From Hyphodiscus hymeniophilus (Eukaryota > Ascomycota > Leotiomycetes > Helotiales > Hyphodiscaceae), in assembly GCA_016508695.1 (NCBI GenBank), contig VNKQ01000005.1, positions 992,001 through 1,056,000 of the forward strand: a stretch of 64,000 nucleotides of DNA, read 5' to 3'. The position numbers were made by a program, and so were the translations under genes. Below, piece by piece: positions 1-12,804 of this stretch. The stretch's first letter is position 1; each line of letters begins with the position of its first letter. The notes under the pieces are model-generated. The model was not told the origin of the DNA and did no database searches. It was given only the letters and a program-made list of their open reading frames with translations.

Positions 1-1455
1 TAGTAATTACTTATATAAGTAAGCTAAGAAAAATCGTCTTAAGATATTAATATTAATAATTATATCTCTTATTTCTTAAGTTATAATTACTTTACTTATT
101 TAATTATAAGTAAACTTTAAAAGTATTCTTTTAATTACTTTTAAGAAATTAGTAATTAAAAGATAGCCTAGTTTAATATTTAAAAGTTTATATATATAAG
201 TAATAGTTAATATATTTTCTTACTTTAAAAATTACTTAAAGTAATTAATTAAGCTTTTTTAACCTTTTTTTAAAACTTTTTAATAAGTTTATTAAGTTAT
301 AGTTATAAAGGTTTTTTTTATTAGAGTTATATAATTCTTAAGTTTAATTAAAAGTAATTATAAGCTTATATTATTATTAAGTATTAATTTAGTTTTAATT
401 ACTTATAATATTTCTTTATTAATAAATAAATTTACTTAATTAGAGATTACTAAAAGATCTTATAATTATTTTTCTTATTTCTTATACTTTTATATAACCG
501 ACTTAAAGTAAGCTTAATATTAACCCCGAATATTATTATATATTATAATAATAATAGTTAGTTTAAAAAGAATAACTAATTTTAGTCTAGAATTTACTTT
601 TTTTAAAGTAAAAAGCGTTTTTTCTAAGGTTATTAAAATCTTATTATATATTCGATTTGTATTTTTAATATAATCTTATTTTGCCTTTATTACTTTTATA
701 AGATTAAACTTAATTTACTTAAGTTAATAAATTATATTTAACTCTTTAATTATTTATTTTAATTTTATTACCTTTAAAGAGAGTATAAAATATACTAAAG
801 TACTTAGAATTATTAGATTTATATATTTTAAAATACTAAGTAATCTTATATTATAATAAAAGAAAGAGTATTATTTTAGTTATTTTAATTAAGTCTTTAA
901 TTAGATATCGACTAAAATCGCTATATTATATAAAGTAAATATATTATAAATAGTTAATATTTTACTTAAAGGCTTTTAAGTAATTATATATAAAATAAAT
1001 TAAATAATTAATTATTATTTTAATTAAAGAAAACTTTAATATAAGGGTTATTTTTCTTAAAGAGTTAGTAAGAGTTAGCTCGTTTATTCTAATAAGTAAA
1101 GCCGTATACTCAAATTTATTTATATAATAATATATTATAATATACTTCTTAAAATAAATAATCCCTAAGTATTATATAAATTAGGCTTATAACTATTGCG
1201 TAAATAATCGGTTTAATCTTTAAGGAAAAAATAGTTATAAGAAAAGACTACTTAAGTAAGTATATATTAAGTATTATCTAGTCTAAAAAAAAAAAAAAAA
1301 AAATTAAGTTTTCTTTTAAGTATTAAATTACTCTTATAAAACTTAGCGAAATAAGTACTTAAATAAAGCTTAAGTAATTATAAGATATAACTAAATATTT
1401 AACGAGTATAATTAAATATTCTATAACTATAAGATTAGTTAAGCCTTAATTTTTT
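1..1455. repeat. Large direct repeat, copy 1
   Basis: This segment is repeated at 4499-6633 in the same orientation; the match starts at the first base of the window (offset 4498), so the true left end is probably outside. Both copies share the same order of blocks and both end in a segment finishing CCTTAATTT. Copy 2 differs mainly by the inserted TIR element at 4850-5524. The final part, about 1241-1455, is itself repeated in tandem at 1467-1588 plus 2567-2664. No open frame survives, so the element type (for example a retrotransposon or its long terminal repeat) cannot be told. Confidence 0.8.
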
Positions 1456-1588
1456 GTGACAAGAAAAGACTACTTAAATAAGTATATATTAAGTATTATT
1501 TAGTCTAAAGAAAAAAGAAAAAGAAGTAAGTCTCTTTCTAAGTATTAAATTACTCTTATATAACTTAGCAAAATAAGTACTTAAATAA

Positions 1589-2566
1589 GGGACGAGCTAT
1601 TTCAACTCTAATGCCGGTTATTTTAACTTTATTAGTCCTAGATCGTTTTTATACTTGCGTATATCTAGTAAGCTTTACTTACTATATAAATTTATATACG
1701 CGTAAGAGTATATAATATATATTATTATATTAACTTATTAAAATTATAATCTAAATCTAACTTATATTTATTATCTTATATATAACTCTTAAAAGGTTTT
1801 ATTATTATAACTTTAACCTCTTATATTACTTCCCTTTATAATATATCTCTTATAACAATTATTATATCTTTAAGGTAATTGTCTTTATATATAAAAGAAA
1901 TCCCCCCTATATAACCCCTTTCTCTTTTTATATTTAGTTTATATTAATTTATATACCCCTTTATTATCTATATTATTATAAGAGTAATAGAACTATCTCG
2001 ATTTAGTCTAGAATAAACAATAAATACTAGTTTAATAAGAGACTTAAATTACTTAAGAATTATAGGGGCTAAGGAAAAAAGGAGTTTGAAGGCTAAGGGT
2101 AATTATTAAGTACTTAATTTAGTAATACGTAATACCTCTCTTAGTATATTATAAAGTTTACTTTTCTCTTATATATATATATAAGGTTAAAAATAAGTCT
2201 TAAAACCTCTAGTATAAGGAAGAAATTAAAAGTATTAGTTATAAGCCTATTATAATACTAGTAATAATATATATTAGTTAGTAAAATTACTTCCTTATTA
2301 GTTTTGCGCTCTTATATTATATAAAAACAAGGTAGGCTAAGTAACTATCGAATTATATACTAATAACTAGGGGAAGGGGGCTTATAAGTCTTAAATGCGT
2401 TTATTATAAAGGTTATAAGTTAGTAAGGATTAAGGATATATTGATTTTAATAAGTAATATAAATTATACTTACTCTTATATATAAAATAGTATAGGGAAG
2501 CGAGCTTATTAAATATACCCCCGAAGAGTTGAAATAGCCGGCATTAGAGTTGAAATAGCTTGTCCC
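1589..2566. mobile_element. TIR element E1, non-autonomous, 978 bp
   Basis: The left end begins GGGACGAGCTATTTCAACTC and the right end is its near-perfect inverse, giving inverted repeats of about 40 bp. The insertion is flanked by the 8-bp duplication TTAAATAA (1581-1588 and 2567-2574). An empty copy of the same target, with the same flanks, is present at 1359-1366 in the neighbouring tandem unit, which fixes the boundaries. There is no transposase frame. It is the same family as 6833-7787. An 8-bp duplication fits hAT-like and some other DNA transposons, but the superfamily cannot be assigned. Confidence 0.85.
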
Positions 2567-4498
2567 TTAAATAAAGCTTAAGTAATTATAAGATATAATT
2601 AAATATTTAACGAGTATAATTAAATATTTTATAATTATAAGATTAGTTAAGCCTTAATTTTATAATATACCCCCTAGTTATTATAAAGAAGTCTAAAGAC
2701 TTTTTATTTTATAATAACTATTATTTTATAATCCCTAATCCCTTATATTCCTTATATAATTATAATTTAATATATTAAAATATATACTTATATTCGAAGT
2801 CAATTATAAAATATAATATATATTTACTTGCATAGCTTATAAGTAAAGTCCTTATACTTTATATATATATAGATTTCGATTTATAAATATTAGTATTAGT
2901 TTTGTTTAATTACTTAAAGTAGTAATTAATTTAATAAGAGATTCTTTATTTAGTAGTAACCCGTATTATAATTAACTCTTACTAATATCTCTTTTATTTT
3001 TTAGTCTTATAAATAGTACAAATAATATAAACTTTAGACGTTATATATTAATAGGCTTATAAGTATAAGCTAATACTAATTTTATATTAATTCTTTTTTT
3101 ATTAGCTTATTACTTAAAATCTATTATATTAAAAAGAGAGATTACTAAAGTATCTTAATTACTCTTAATCTTATAAATCGATAATTTAAATTAGCGTTTT
3201 ACTTATATATTAAAATAAAAGATCGAGTCTATAATTATAATCCCGCGTTTTTTTATAAATATAAATTTCTAATACTTTTTATTAAACTTATCCTTAATTA
3301 ATAAAATCTAGCTAATATTATTATATACTTTAAGGAAATTAAAGAGATCCCAAATAATTCTTTAAAATAGTCTTAGTAATTTAAAGTATAATACTTAATA
3401 AGAGATTTACTTTTTAACTAATATAAAAGTATAAGCTTTATAATATATAATTAGTATTCCTTTAATAATTATATTTTTAGTTACTTTTATAAGTAACTTA
3501 AGAACCTTTAGTCTAAAGTATTTTACTTATTAATACTAAAGCTTAACTAAATCGCTTTAGAGTTTTAAGTAATCTCTTAATTATTTAAATAACTTTTTTA
3601 GTTATTATTTAATTATTAAGTATATTATTATTAGTCTTATATATATTAGAATTATAAAGAGAAAACCTAAGTAAAAAGTAAGTAACTTATATTTAAAGAA
3701 AATTAAGTTAAATTTACGTTTTATACTAAGTATAATAATATTAGAATTAATACTTTTATATCTTAATAAATAATTAAGATTATAAAACTAAACTCTTACT
3801 TTAAATATCTAAGCTTTTAAAATAATATTTATATAAAAACTATTAATTATAACTATATCTAAAAAAGTAAAATTAAATATATAAGGTCCTTTTATCTTAT
3901 TAAAGAGATTTTTAATTAATTTTACTTTTTTTAATAATTAGTAAAGTATTTAAACTAACTTTAATTATATTATTACTAATTAAAGGAATAAAAGAATTAG
4001 ACTTAAGTAAGTCCTTTATATTAACTAAGTATATTAATTTATAATTATTAAAGAGTATATTATTTAAAAGTAAATATTTCTTTAGAGAATTAAAAGTCGA
4101 ATAAATCTTATAACTTGCTTTTTTAAGTAAGTTTAAATTAATAACTATATAATTAACTTTATTTAAGTATTTACTCCGCTATTTCTTTAAGTTTAATATC
4201 TTATTAAAGTATTACTTTTACTTTTTTTTTAATTACCTAGTAGTTATTTTTAATAACTACTTTTTACTTAGTCTTTAATTTTATTTTTTTTAAAATTATT
4301 AAGCTTAATTTTAAACTTATAATCCTTTATTTTAATAATCGCTACTTTTAAGCGTTTATAAGACTCTAGTTTCTAAAAATACCTTTTATTTTTTAGGAGA
4401 TATAAATAATTATATTTAAAAAGACTTAATAATTAATCTTATTTTAAAAAACTTTTAAAAGTAATTATTATTAAACGAGATTTTACTAATTTTATATT

Positions 4499-6633
4499 TA
4501 GTAATTACTTATATAAGTAAGCTAAGAAAAATCGTCTTAAGATATTAATATTAATAATTATATTTTTTATTTCTTAAGTTATAATTACTTTATTTATTTA
4601 ATTATAAGTAAACTCTAAGAGTATTCTTTTAATTACTTTTAAAAAATTAATAATTAAAAGATAGTTTAGCTCGATATTTAAAAGTTTATATACTTAAATA
4701 ATAATTAATATATTCTCTTATTTTAAAAACTACTTAAAGTAATTAATTAAGCTTTTTTAACTTTTTTTTAAAACTTTTTAATAGGTTTATTAAGCTATAG
4801 TTATAAGGGTTTCTTTTACTAAAGCTATATAATTCTTAAGTTTAATTAAGGGACGGGCTATAATAACTTGCCTCCCGGCTAAAACAACTTTTCGGGGGTA
4901 TACCTAATACCCTTGCTTAGCTATAGTAATTTATATACGCAAGTAAGGCTAAACTATATACCTTACTAAACATTAATATATCCTTATTATTTGAGAGAAA
5001 GGTAGACCCCGTAGTACATTAAAAGGAGTATCACATATTATAGAATCGAGTACGCGACGACTACCCTTAGTCTTCGAACTTCCCCCTCCTTAGCCCCCGC
5101 AATCTTTAAGCGACCCAAGTCACTAGTCGGGCAAGTCTTTATAGTCTATTTAGGCCTAAATAGAGTGAGTTCTATTACCCTAGTAATAGCGCGGATACGC
5201 GAAGGGAGAGGGGTTATATAGGGGGGATTTCTTTTATATATAAAGACAATTGCCTTAAAGACGTAGCGATAATTATAAGAGATATATTACAAAGGCAAGT
5301 AATATAAGAAGTTAAAGTTATAATAATAGAACCTTTTAAGGGTTATACCCAAGATAGGGAGTATATATTAAATCCGGATTATAATGAGTTAATATAATAG
5401 TATATATCACATACTCTTGCGCGCATACAAATTAGTATAGTAGGGAAAGCTTCCTAGATATACACCTATAAGTAGGGTTAACCAAGTTGTTTTAGCCGGG
5501 AGGCAAGTTGTTATAGCCCGTCCCTTAATTAAAAGTAATTATAAGCTTATATTATTACTAAGTATTAATTTAATTTTAATTACTTATAGTATTTTCTTAT
5601 TAATAAATAAATTTACTTAATTAGAAATTATTAGAAGATCCTATAATTATTTCTTTTAATTCTTATATTCTTATATAATTAACTTAAAGTAAACTAAGTA
5701 TTAACCTTAAATATTATTATATATTATAATAGTAATAGTCGGTTTAAAAGAAATAATTAGTTTTAGTTTAGAATTTATTTCTTTTAAAATAAAAAGTATT
5801 CTTTAAAAGGTTATTAGGGTCATATTATATATTTAATTTATATTTTTAATTTAATCTTATTTTGCTTTTATTTCCTTTATAAGATTATACTTAATTTACT
5901 TAAACTAATAGATTATATTTAACTTTATAATTATTTACTTTAATCTTATTGCCTTTAAAGGGAGTATAGAGTATATTAAAGTACTTAAAACTATTAGATT
6001 TATATATTCTAAAATACTAAGTAATCTTATATTATAATAAAAGAAAGAGTATTATTATAATTATTTTAATTAAGTCTTTAATTAAATATTAATTAAAATC
6101 GCTATATTATATAAAGTAAATATATTATAAATAGTTAATACTTTACTTAAAGGCTTTTAAGTAATTGTATATAAAATAAATTAAATAATTAATTATTATT
6201 CTAATTAAAGAAAACCTTAATATAAAGGTTATTTTTCTTAAAGAGTTAGTAAGAGTTAGCTTATTTATTTTAGTAAGCGAAGCTATATACTTAAATTTAC
6301 TTATATAATAATATATTATAATATACTTCTTAAAATAAATAATCCTTAAATATTATATAATCTAAGCTTATAACTATTACGTAAATAATTAGTTTAATCT
6401 TTAACAAAAAAGAGTTATAAGAAAAGACTACTTAAATAAGCGTATATTAAGTATTATTTAGTTTAAAAAAAGAAAAAGAAGACGTAAGTCCCTTTTTAAA
6501 TATTAAATTACTCTTATAAAGCTTAGTAAAATAAGTGCTTAAATAAAGCTTAAGTAATTATAAGATATAACTAAATATTTAATAAGTGTAATTAGATATT
6601 CTATAACTATAAGATTAGTTAAGCCTTAATTTT
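4499..6633. repeat. Large direct repeat, copy 2 (interrupted)
   Basis: Second copy of the repeat at 1-1455, same orientation, interrupted by the TIR element at 4850-5524. Without that insertion the copy is about 1.46 kb, matching copy 1. It contains only one of the roughly 215-bp terminal units that copy 1 carries twice. Confidence 0.8.
4850..5524. mobile_element. TIR element E3, non-autonomous, 675 bp
   Basis: Termini GGGACGGGCTATAATAACTT and inverse complement, with inverted repeats of about 40 bp. The 8-bp duplication TTAATTAA flanks it (4842-4849 and 5525-5532). The empty site is preserved at 344-351 in the other copy of the host repeat. Base composition is clearly less AT-rich than the surroundings and several CpG sites remain, so it arrived after most of the mutation of its host. 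The interior resembles that of E1 in reverse orientation, but the ends differ. No coding frame. Confidence 0.85.
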
Positions 6634-6832
6634 GTAATATATTTATAAAAGATATAATTTAATTATAGGAATTATATATTAATATATTTTATTAAAGTTA
6701 GTTTTTTATTAATTATTATAAAAACTAGCTCTTTAATTATATTTTAGATTATAATATTATAGAGTTATTATAATACTTACTTATAATAAACCTTTTTCTT
6801 AGTTAAGAGAAAAACTACTCCTACTTAAATAA

Positions 6833-7787
6833 GGGACGAGCTATTTTAACTCTAATACTAGCTATTTTAACTCTATTAGTCCTAGATTGTTTTTATATAT
6901 ATATATATCTAGTAAGCTTTACTTACTATATAAATTTATATATATACAAGAGTATATAATATATACTATTATACTAACTTATTAAAATTATAATCTAAAT
7001 CTAACTTATACTTATTATCTTATATATAACTTTTAAAAGGTTTTATTATTATGACTTTAACCTCTTATATTACTTTCCTTTATAGTATATTTATAATAAC
7101 TATTACGTCTTTAAAGTAATCGTTTTTATATATAAAAAAAATCCCCCTATATAACCCCTTTCTCTTCTTATACTTAGTTTATATTAATTAATATACCCCT
7201 TTATTATTTATACTATTATAAAAGTAATAGAACTATCTTAATTTAGCCTAAAATAAATAATAAATACTAGTCTAATATAAGACTTAAGTTATTTAAGGAT
7301 TGTAGGAACTAAAAAAGGGGGGAGTTTAAAGGCTAAGGGTAATCGTTAAGTACTTAATTTAGTAATACGTAATACTTGTCTTAGTATATTACGGGGTTTA
7401 CCTTTCTCTTATATATATATAGAGTTAAGAATAAGTCTTAAAACTTTAGTATAAAAAAGGGATTAAGAGTATTAGTTATAAGCCTATTATAATACTAGTA
7501 ATAATATATATTAGTTAGTAAGATTACTCTCTTATTAGCTTTAGTATACTATTTAATAGTAGTAACTATAATAAAAAGATTAGTATAAACTATTATAAAA
7601 GAAAGGGGCTTATAAGTCTTAAATGCGTTTATTGCGAAAGTTATAAGTTAATAAGGATATATTAATTTTAATAAGTAATATAAATTATACTTGCCCTTAT
7701 ATATAAAATAATATAGGGAAGCGAGCTTACTAGGTATACCCCCGAAGAGTTAAAATAGCTAGTATTAGAGTTAAAATAACTCGTCCC
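6833..7787. mobile_element. TIR element E2, non-autonomous, 955 bp
   Basis: Same family and orientation as the element at 1589-2566. It starts GGGACGAGCTATTTTAACTC, ends in the inverse sequence, and is flanked by the 8-bp duplication TTAAATAA (6825-6832 and 7788-7795). It is more AT-rich than E1, with several C to T differences inside the termini, consistent with a longer exposure to RIP. No coding frame. Confidence 0.82.
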
Positions 7788-8445
7788 TTAAATAACCTTA
7801 TTATTCCTTATTATTATATATGTATTAAGTAATAATATATTAAATCGGTTTGTTTTACAAGTATAATTAAGTAAAAGAATATTAGAATATTACTTTTATA
7901 AGTTAAAAAAAACGAGTATAAGAAAAAAAGTTAAGTTAGTATATTAGTTAAAGGGTTTATATTAAATATAGGGTTAAAGCCGCCCTCTTTAAGTTCTTAG
8001 TAAATTATTAATATTATATATAAAAAGACTTTTACTAATATACCTTAAGTAACTATTCTTTTAAGAGAATATAACTATAGGTTTTTCTCATCGAATAACT
8101 ACTAATATTAATATATTATTAAGACTTATAATAATTAAGTTCTTAATTTAGGTAGTTATTTCTAAGTTTAGAGTAGTAATCTAGTAAGTAAAATAAGCGA
8201 AAAATATTATAAATAGCTTATAATTATATATTCTTTTTAATATTATTAGTTCTTATTATTCCGAGATAATATTTTTCTTTAATACCTATAACTTTTATTT
8301 TATAATTATATTTCTTATTATAAATACTTTCGCGTTACTTCGATTTGTAAATAGTAAAGTTCTTAGGCTTTAACTATAGCTTACTAAATTAATCGTAAGT
8401 ATATATAATTTGCTTTAGTTTAATATTACATTTAAAAAAGATATA

Positions 8446-8708
8446 CTTATTAGCTTTAATATACTATTTAATAATAATAACTATAATAAAAAGATTAGTA
8501 TAAACTATTATAAAAGAAGGGGGCTTATAAGTCTTAAATACGTTTATTATAAAGGTTATAAGTTAGTAAGGATTAAGGATATATTGATTTTAATAAGTAA
8601 TATAAATTATACTTACTCTTATATATAAAATAATATAGAGAAGCGAGCTTACTAGGTGTATCCCCGAAGAATTAAAATAGCCGGCATTAGAGTTGAAATA
8701 GCTCGTCC
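8446..8708. mobile_element. Truncated copy of the E1/E2 family
   Basis: Matches the right-hand quarter of E2 (7531-7787) and ends with the family's right terminus, where the final CCC has become CCT. The left part is missing. It directly abuts the inverted-repeat structure that begins near 8720. Confidence 0.7.
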
Positions 8709-8719
8709 TATAATCTATA

Positions 8720-9527
8720 GTATAATTATACGTAACCTAGGTTAACTCTGGTCAAACACTTGTACTAGTGCCCCTATAGTATTTTGTATATTCTCTTATA
8801 TAATTTAAAGTGTTAGTTATAAAGTTATATTAAGTAAAAGTAGGTTATTTATATATTTATTTATAATTTAGGTTTTAATATTCCTCTAGAATACTTGTAA
8901 CGTTTTTCTAGCTCCGAAAAAGGCGTTCCGTATAGCAGTTAAACGGATAAGAATAAATACAATATTAATACTATAATAATAAGAATTATTTAGTATAATA
9001 AAATTATTAAAGTAAGGGTTAAGCTATTTTAACTCTACTCCCGGCTACTTTAACTCTTAGGGGGTATACCTAGAAACGCATATACCTAGAGATACTTTTT
9101 CTATTAAAATATAATAAGTTAGAGTTAGTAGTTAGAGTTAGTTCCGGGGGGTTAGAGGGCGGTGAGAGCCCCCGCATAGGGATATCTTTTATATATTAGA
9201 CACTTTATAAATATATTTGTTATATTTTAAAAACAATATTATAAGTAATTATAGTAGTTTTAATATTCCCACACGGGCGCAAACTTATTATAAGTACTAT
9301 AGTGTATATAACTAGTAAGGACTAATGGAGTTAAAGTAGCCGGGAGTAGAGTTAAAAAAGCTTAACCCTATTTTAATTCTAATACTACTAGCTATTTCAA
9401 CTCTACTAGTCTCTTACTAATACTCACACTATAGTATTTATAGTAAGTTTGCGCCCGTATGGGAATACTAAAAGGGCACTAGTATAAGTGTTTGACCGGG
9501 ATTAACCTAGTTAACTTATAATTATAC
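8720..9527. repeat. Inverted-repeat structure, possible palindromic element
   Basis: The arms 8720-8782 and 9466-9527 are inverse copies of each other (about 62 bp, roughly 80-85% identical), both containing a GTTAA.CT.GGTCAAACACTT-like core. A second inner pair, 9266-9326 and 9405-9463, contains GGGCGCAAACTTA and its inverse. The short TIR element at 9016-9368 lies between the arms. Either a larger TIR element took a smaller one, or the structure is a head-to-head dimer. Confidence 0.6.
9016..9368. mobile_element. TIR element E6, second family, 353 bp
   Basis: Begins GGGTTAAGCTATTTTAACTC and ends in the inverse complement (GCTTAACCC). The 8 bp either side, TAAAGTAA and TATTTTAA, agree at only five positions, so a target duplication is not demonstrated. 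A related copy in reverse orientation lies at 12805-13151. Its interior still has a GC-rich patch near 9145-9175. No coding frame. Confidence 0.65.
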
Positions 9528-9844
9528 TAAAAATTCTTTTTGAATTAAACCGGAATTACCTAAACTTGGGTTGGGCAGGGTCAACCAGGGTTCATTAAGC
9601 TATAATTAGTAAATAAGTAAAAATTTAAAGCTTAATCTGCGAAACGGGTGAAACTAAGTTAATTAAGTTAACCCAATTTAAATCCAATTTAAATAAAATT
9701 TGAAAAAAATCTTTTTTTCGGGATTTTTTTGGATATAGTTTAGCCTATTTAGTTTAGTAGCTAGGCGCTCTAGTAGCAATTTTCCTAATTCGGCCGAATC
9801 TTTGACTCGCTTAATTTTAGCGTTGAAATTAGCCGTTATATAAG

Positions 9845-11045
9845 TGCTTAATACTTACTTAAGTAAGGCTCGGTCGGACAAGGCTTAATACTAGATTCGA
9901 GACAAGCTCGAGCTAGGCTCTAGTAGGGCTTAATTAGGGCTCAACCCTAATTCCCGCATTAACTCCTGAGTAGGCCTTAAGCCGGTTCGAGGCTAAGACT
10001 TTTTTTTTTTTTTAGTATTAAGCTTTAAGTTATAACTCTTATTAATATTATATTAAGTAGTATATAAGAGTGCGCTAGTCACTCGCGTATGAAATTTCGC
10101 TTAATCGGCTAAATTTTCACTTATTTTATTTTTAGCGTTATTAGTCAAAAACTTAGAGCTTTAGCGAGATTTTTAATTAAACTTTTTAAATGAAGAAGGT
10201 GCGATTTAAAAATCCAAATTAGGAAGGTATGATTTTGAGTACTAATTTAGTACTTTCATAGATTAATAATACAAAAAAATAGTTTTCATGATTTTAGGGT
10301 TTAAAATAAGCGAATCATTATTAAAAAAAACTCGAACTTAAAAAAAAAAACTAAAACAAGAATTTAAGTTCAAGTTTAAAAAATAACCAAAGGTTTAAGC
10401 TACCTTACAGCCATTAGGCAAGTACTCAATACTCGCTTAACTAAGGCTTAACTAGGGCTCAAACCTAAACTTGACTAAGGCTCAACTAAGGCTTAACTAG
10501 GGCTCAAGTAGGGTTTAACCCCAATTCCCGTAATAACTTCCGAGTAGAGCTCAAGCTAGTTCAAGGCTCGAATTAGGCTCGAATTAGGCTCGAATTAGGC
10601 TCAAGCTAGGCTTAAGCTAGGCTTAATCCTAAAATTTACTTTAAGCTAGTACTATTAGGTACTAGTATTTTTTTTGGTAGCTTTAAGTTATAGTTTAATA
10701 AGAGACTATTAATAGGTACATATAGTAACTACGCTAGTGACTCGCGAATAGACTTTTGCTTAATCGGCTAAATCTTCGCTTATTTTATTTTTAGCGTTAT
10801 TAGTTAAAAACTAAGAGCTTTAGCGAGGTTTTTTAATTAAACTTTCTTAAATAAGGAAGTTACTATTTAAAAATCCAAATTAGGAAGGTACGATTTTTAG
10901 TACTAATTCAATACTTTTATATATTACTAATACAAAAAATTAGTTTTTATAATTTTAGCGTTTAAAATAAGCGAGTAATAACTTAAAAAAATAAAAAAAC
11001 TCGAACTTAAAAAAAAAACTAAAGCTTAAATTCAAATTCTAAGTA
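9845..11045. repeat. Two direct copies of a roughly 0.6-kb repeat
   Basis: Copy A spans about 9845-10385 and copy B about 10415-11045. The best-preserved blocks lie at 10111-10175 and 10763-10829 (offset about 652), sharing AATCGGCTAAAT, TTTTTAGCGTTATTAG and GAGCTTTAGCGAG in order. Copy B is longer because of the 11-bp minisatellite expansion at 10564-10624. No open frame; origin unknown. Confidence 0.7.
10564..10624. repeat. 11-bp minisatellite
   Basis: Five to six tandem units of the form AATTAGGCTCG, drifting to AGCTAGGCTTA at the right end. Looser versions of the same motif (AACTAAGGCTT, AACTAGGGCTC) occur just upstream at about 10440-10505 and around 9840-9950, so it is a local expansion of a motif native to this repeat. 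Confidence 0.75.
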
Positions 11046-11224
11046 TAACTAGTACCTAGTAAACTAAGCCTAGCTTAAGTCGGTTCCAAACCGGCTCCAA
11101 ACCGGCTCCGAGCTACTTGGAGCCTCTTTGAGCCTAAATCAACCCTGGCTTGAACTTAGAGCTAGGCTTAAATAGGTATGGAGCGTCACGTGACCAGGTT
11201 TCGAGCTCTCGCATATACGCCCCT

Positions 11225-12804
11225 AAGTATTTTAACTCTACTCCTGGCTACTTTAACTCTTCGAGGGTATACTTAGTAAGCTTACTTCCCTATATTATTT
11301 TATATATAAGGGCAAGTATAATTTATATTACTTATAAAAGATTAATATATCCTTATTAACTTATAACCTTTGTAATAAAAATTACTTACGAGTAGTTCTC
11401 CTTCCCCTAGTTATTAGTATATAATTTGATAGTCTTTTGGCTTATTTTTTTTATATAATTTAAGAGTATAAGTTAAATAAAAGAGTAATCCTACTAACTA
11501 ATATATATTATTACTAGTATTATAATGGGCTTATAACTAATATCCTTAATCCCTTCTTTATATTAAAGACTTTAAGACTTATTCTTAACTTTATATATAT
11601 ATAAGGGAAAAATAAACCCCATAATATACTAGGAGAAGTATTATATATTGTTAAATCGAATACTTAATAGCTACCCTTAGCCTTTAAATTACCCCCCTCT
11701 CTTTAACTCCTATAATCTTTAAGTAATTTAGGTTACTAATCGGGCAAGTCTTTATTGTTTATTTAGGCCTAAATTAATAGAGTTCTATTACTCTAGTAAT
11801 AGCGCGGATAATAGAAGGAGGGATATATTAACTAATTAAGCCTAGTATTAAGAGGGAAAGGGGTTATATAGGGGGAATCTCTTCTATATATAAAGATAAT
11901 TACTTTAAAGATATAATAATAATTATAAATAAGGGACGAGCTATAATAACTTGCCTCCCGGCTAAAACAACTTAGTTAACCCTACCTATAGGTATATATC
12001 TAGGAAGCTTCTCCCACTATACTAATTTATATGCGCGTAAGAGCGTGCGATATATACTAATATACTAACTTATAATCCGGATCTAACTTATACTCTTTAT
12101 CTTGGGTATAACCCTTAAAAGGTTTTATTATTATAACTTTAACTTCTTATATTACTTGCCTTTATAATTTATCTCTTATAATTATCGTTACGTTTTTAAG
12201 GCAATTGTCTTTATATATAGAAGAAATCCCCCCTATATCCCCTCTCCCTTCGCGTACTTAGTTTATATTAATCGATATATTCTTTTACTATTTGCGCTAT
12301 TACTAGAGTAATAGAACTCACTCTATTTAGGCCTAAATAAACTATAAAGACTTGCCCGACTAGTAACCTAAGTCGCTTAAGGATTATAAGGGCTAAAGAG
12401 GGGGGAAGTTTAAAGACTAAGGGTAATTGTTATATACTCGATTCTATAATACGTAATACTTCTCTTAGTATATTACGGGGTCTACCTTTCTCTCGAATAA
12501 TAAAGATATATTAATATTTAGTAAAGTATATAGTTTAGCCTTACTTACGTATATAAATTACTATAGCTAAGCGAGAGTATTAAGTATACCCCCGAAAAGT
12601 TATTTTAGCCGGGAGGCAAGTTGTTATAGCCCGTCCTATAAATAATATATTATAAGAGAAAGTAATATAAGAGGTTAAAATTAAGGTTATAATAATAAAA
12701 CATTTTAAGAGTTATATATAAAATAAAGAATATAAGTTAAATTCGGATTATAATAAGTTAATATAATAATATATATTATATATTTTTATATATATATAAA
12801 TTAA
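11225..12804. mobile_element. Interrupted E1-like TIR element in reverse orientation
   Basis: The left terminus (about 11226-11265, containing TTTTAACTCTACTCC and CGAGGGTATAC) is an inverse relative of the right end of E1/E2. The body matches E1 internally and is interrupted by E4 at 11933-12637, resuming at 12646. The far terminus is missing where another small element begins at 12805. The exact outer limits are uncertain. Confidence 0.6.
11933..12637. mobile_element. TIR element E4, non-autonomous, 705 bp, nested
   Basis: Same family as 4850-5524 but in reverse orientation. It starts GGGACGAGCTATAATAACTT and ends CGTCCT, where the last base is a C to T change of the expected CGTCCC. It is flanked by the 8-bp duplication ATAAATAA (11925-11932 and 12638-12645). 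The sequences on both sides join into a continuous E1-like body, so it is inserted inside another element. It retains more G and C than its host. Confidence 0.82.

Noticed and set aside
11150..11359. 69-codon open frame inside the AT-rich block
   Set aside because: It spans a repeat terminus, has no protein-like pattern, and is a chance frame in mobile-element DNA.
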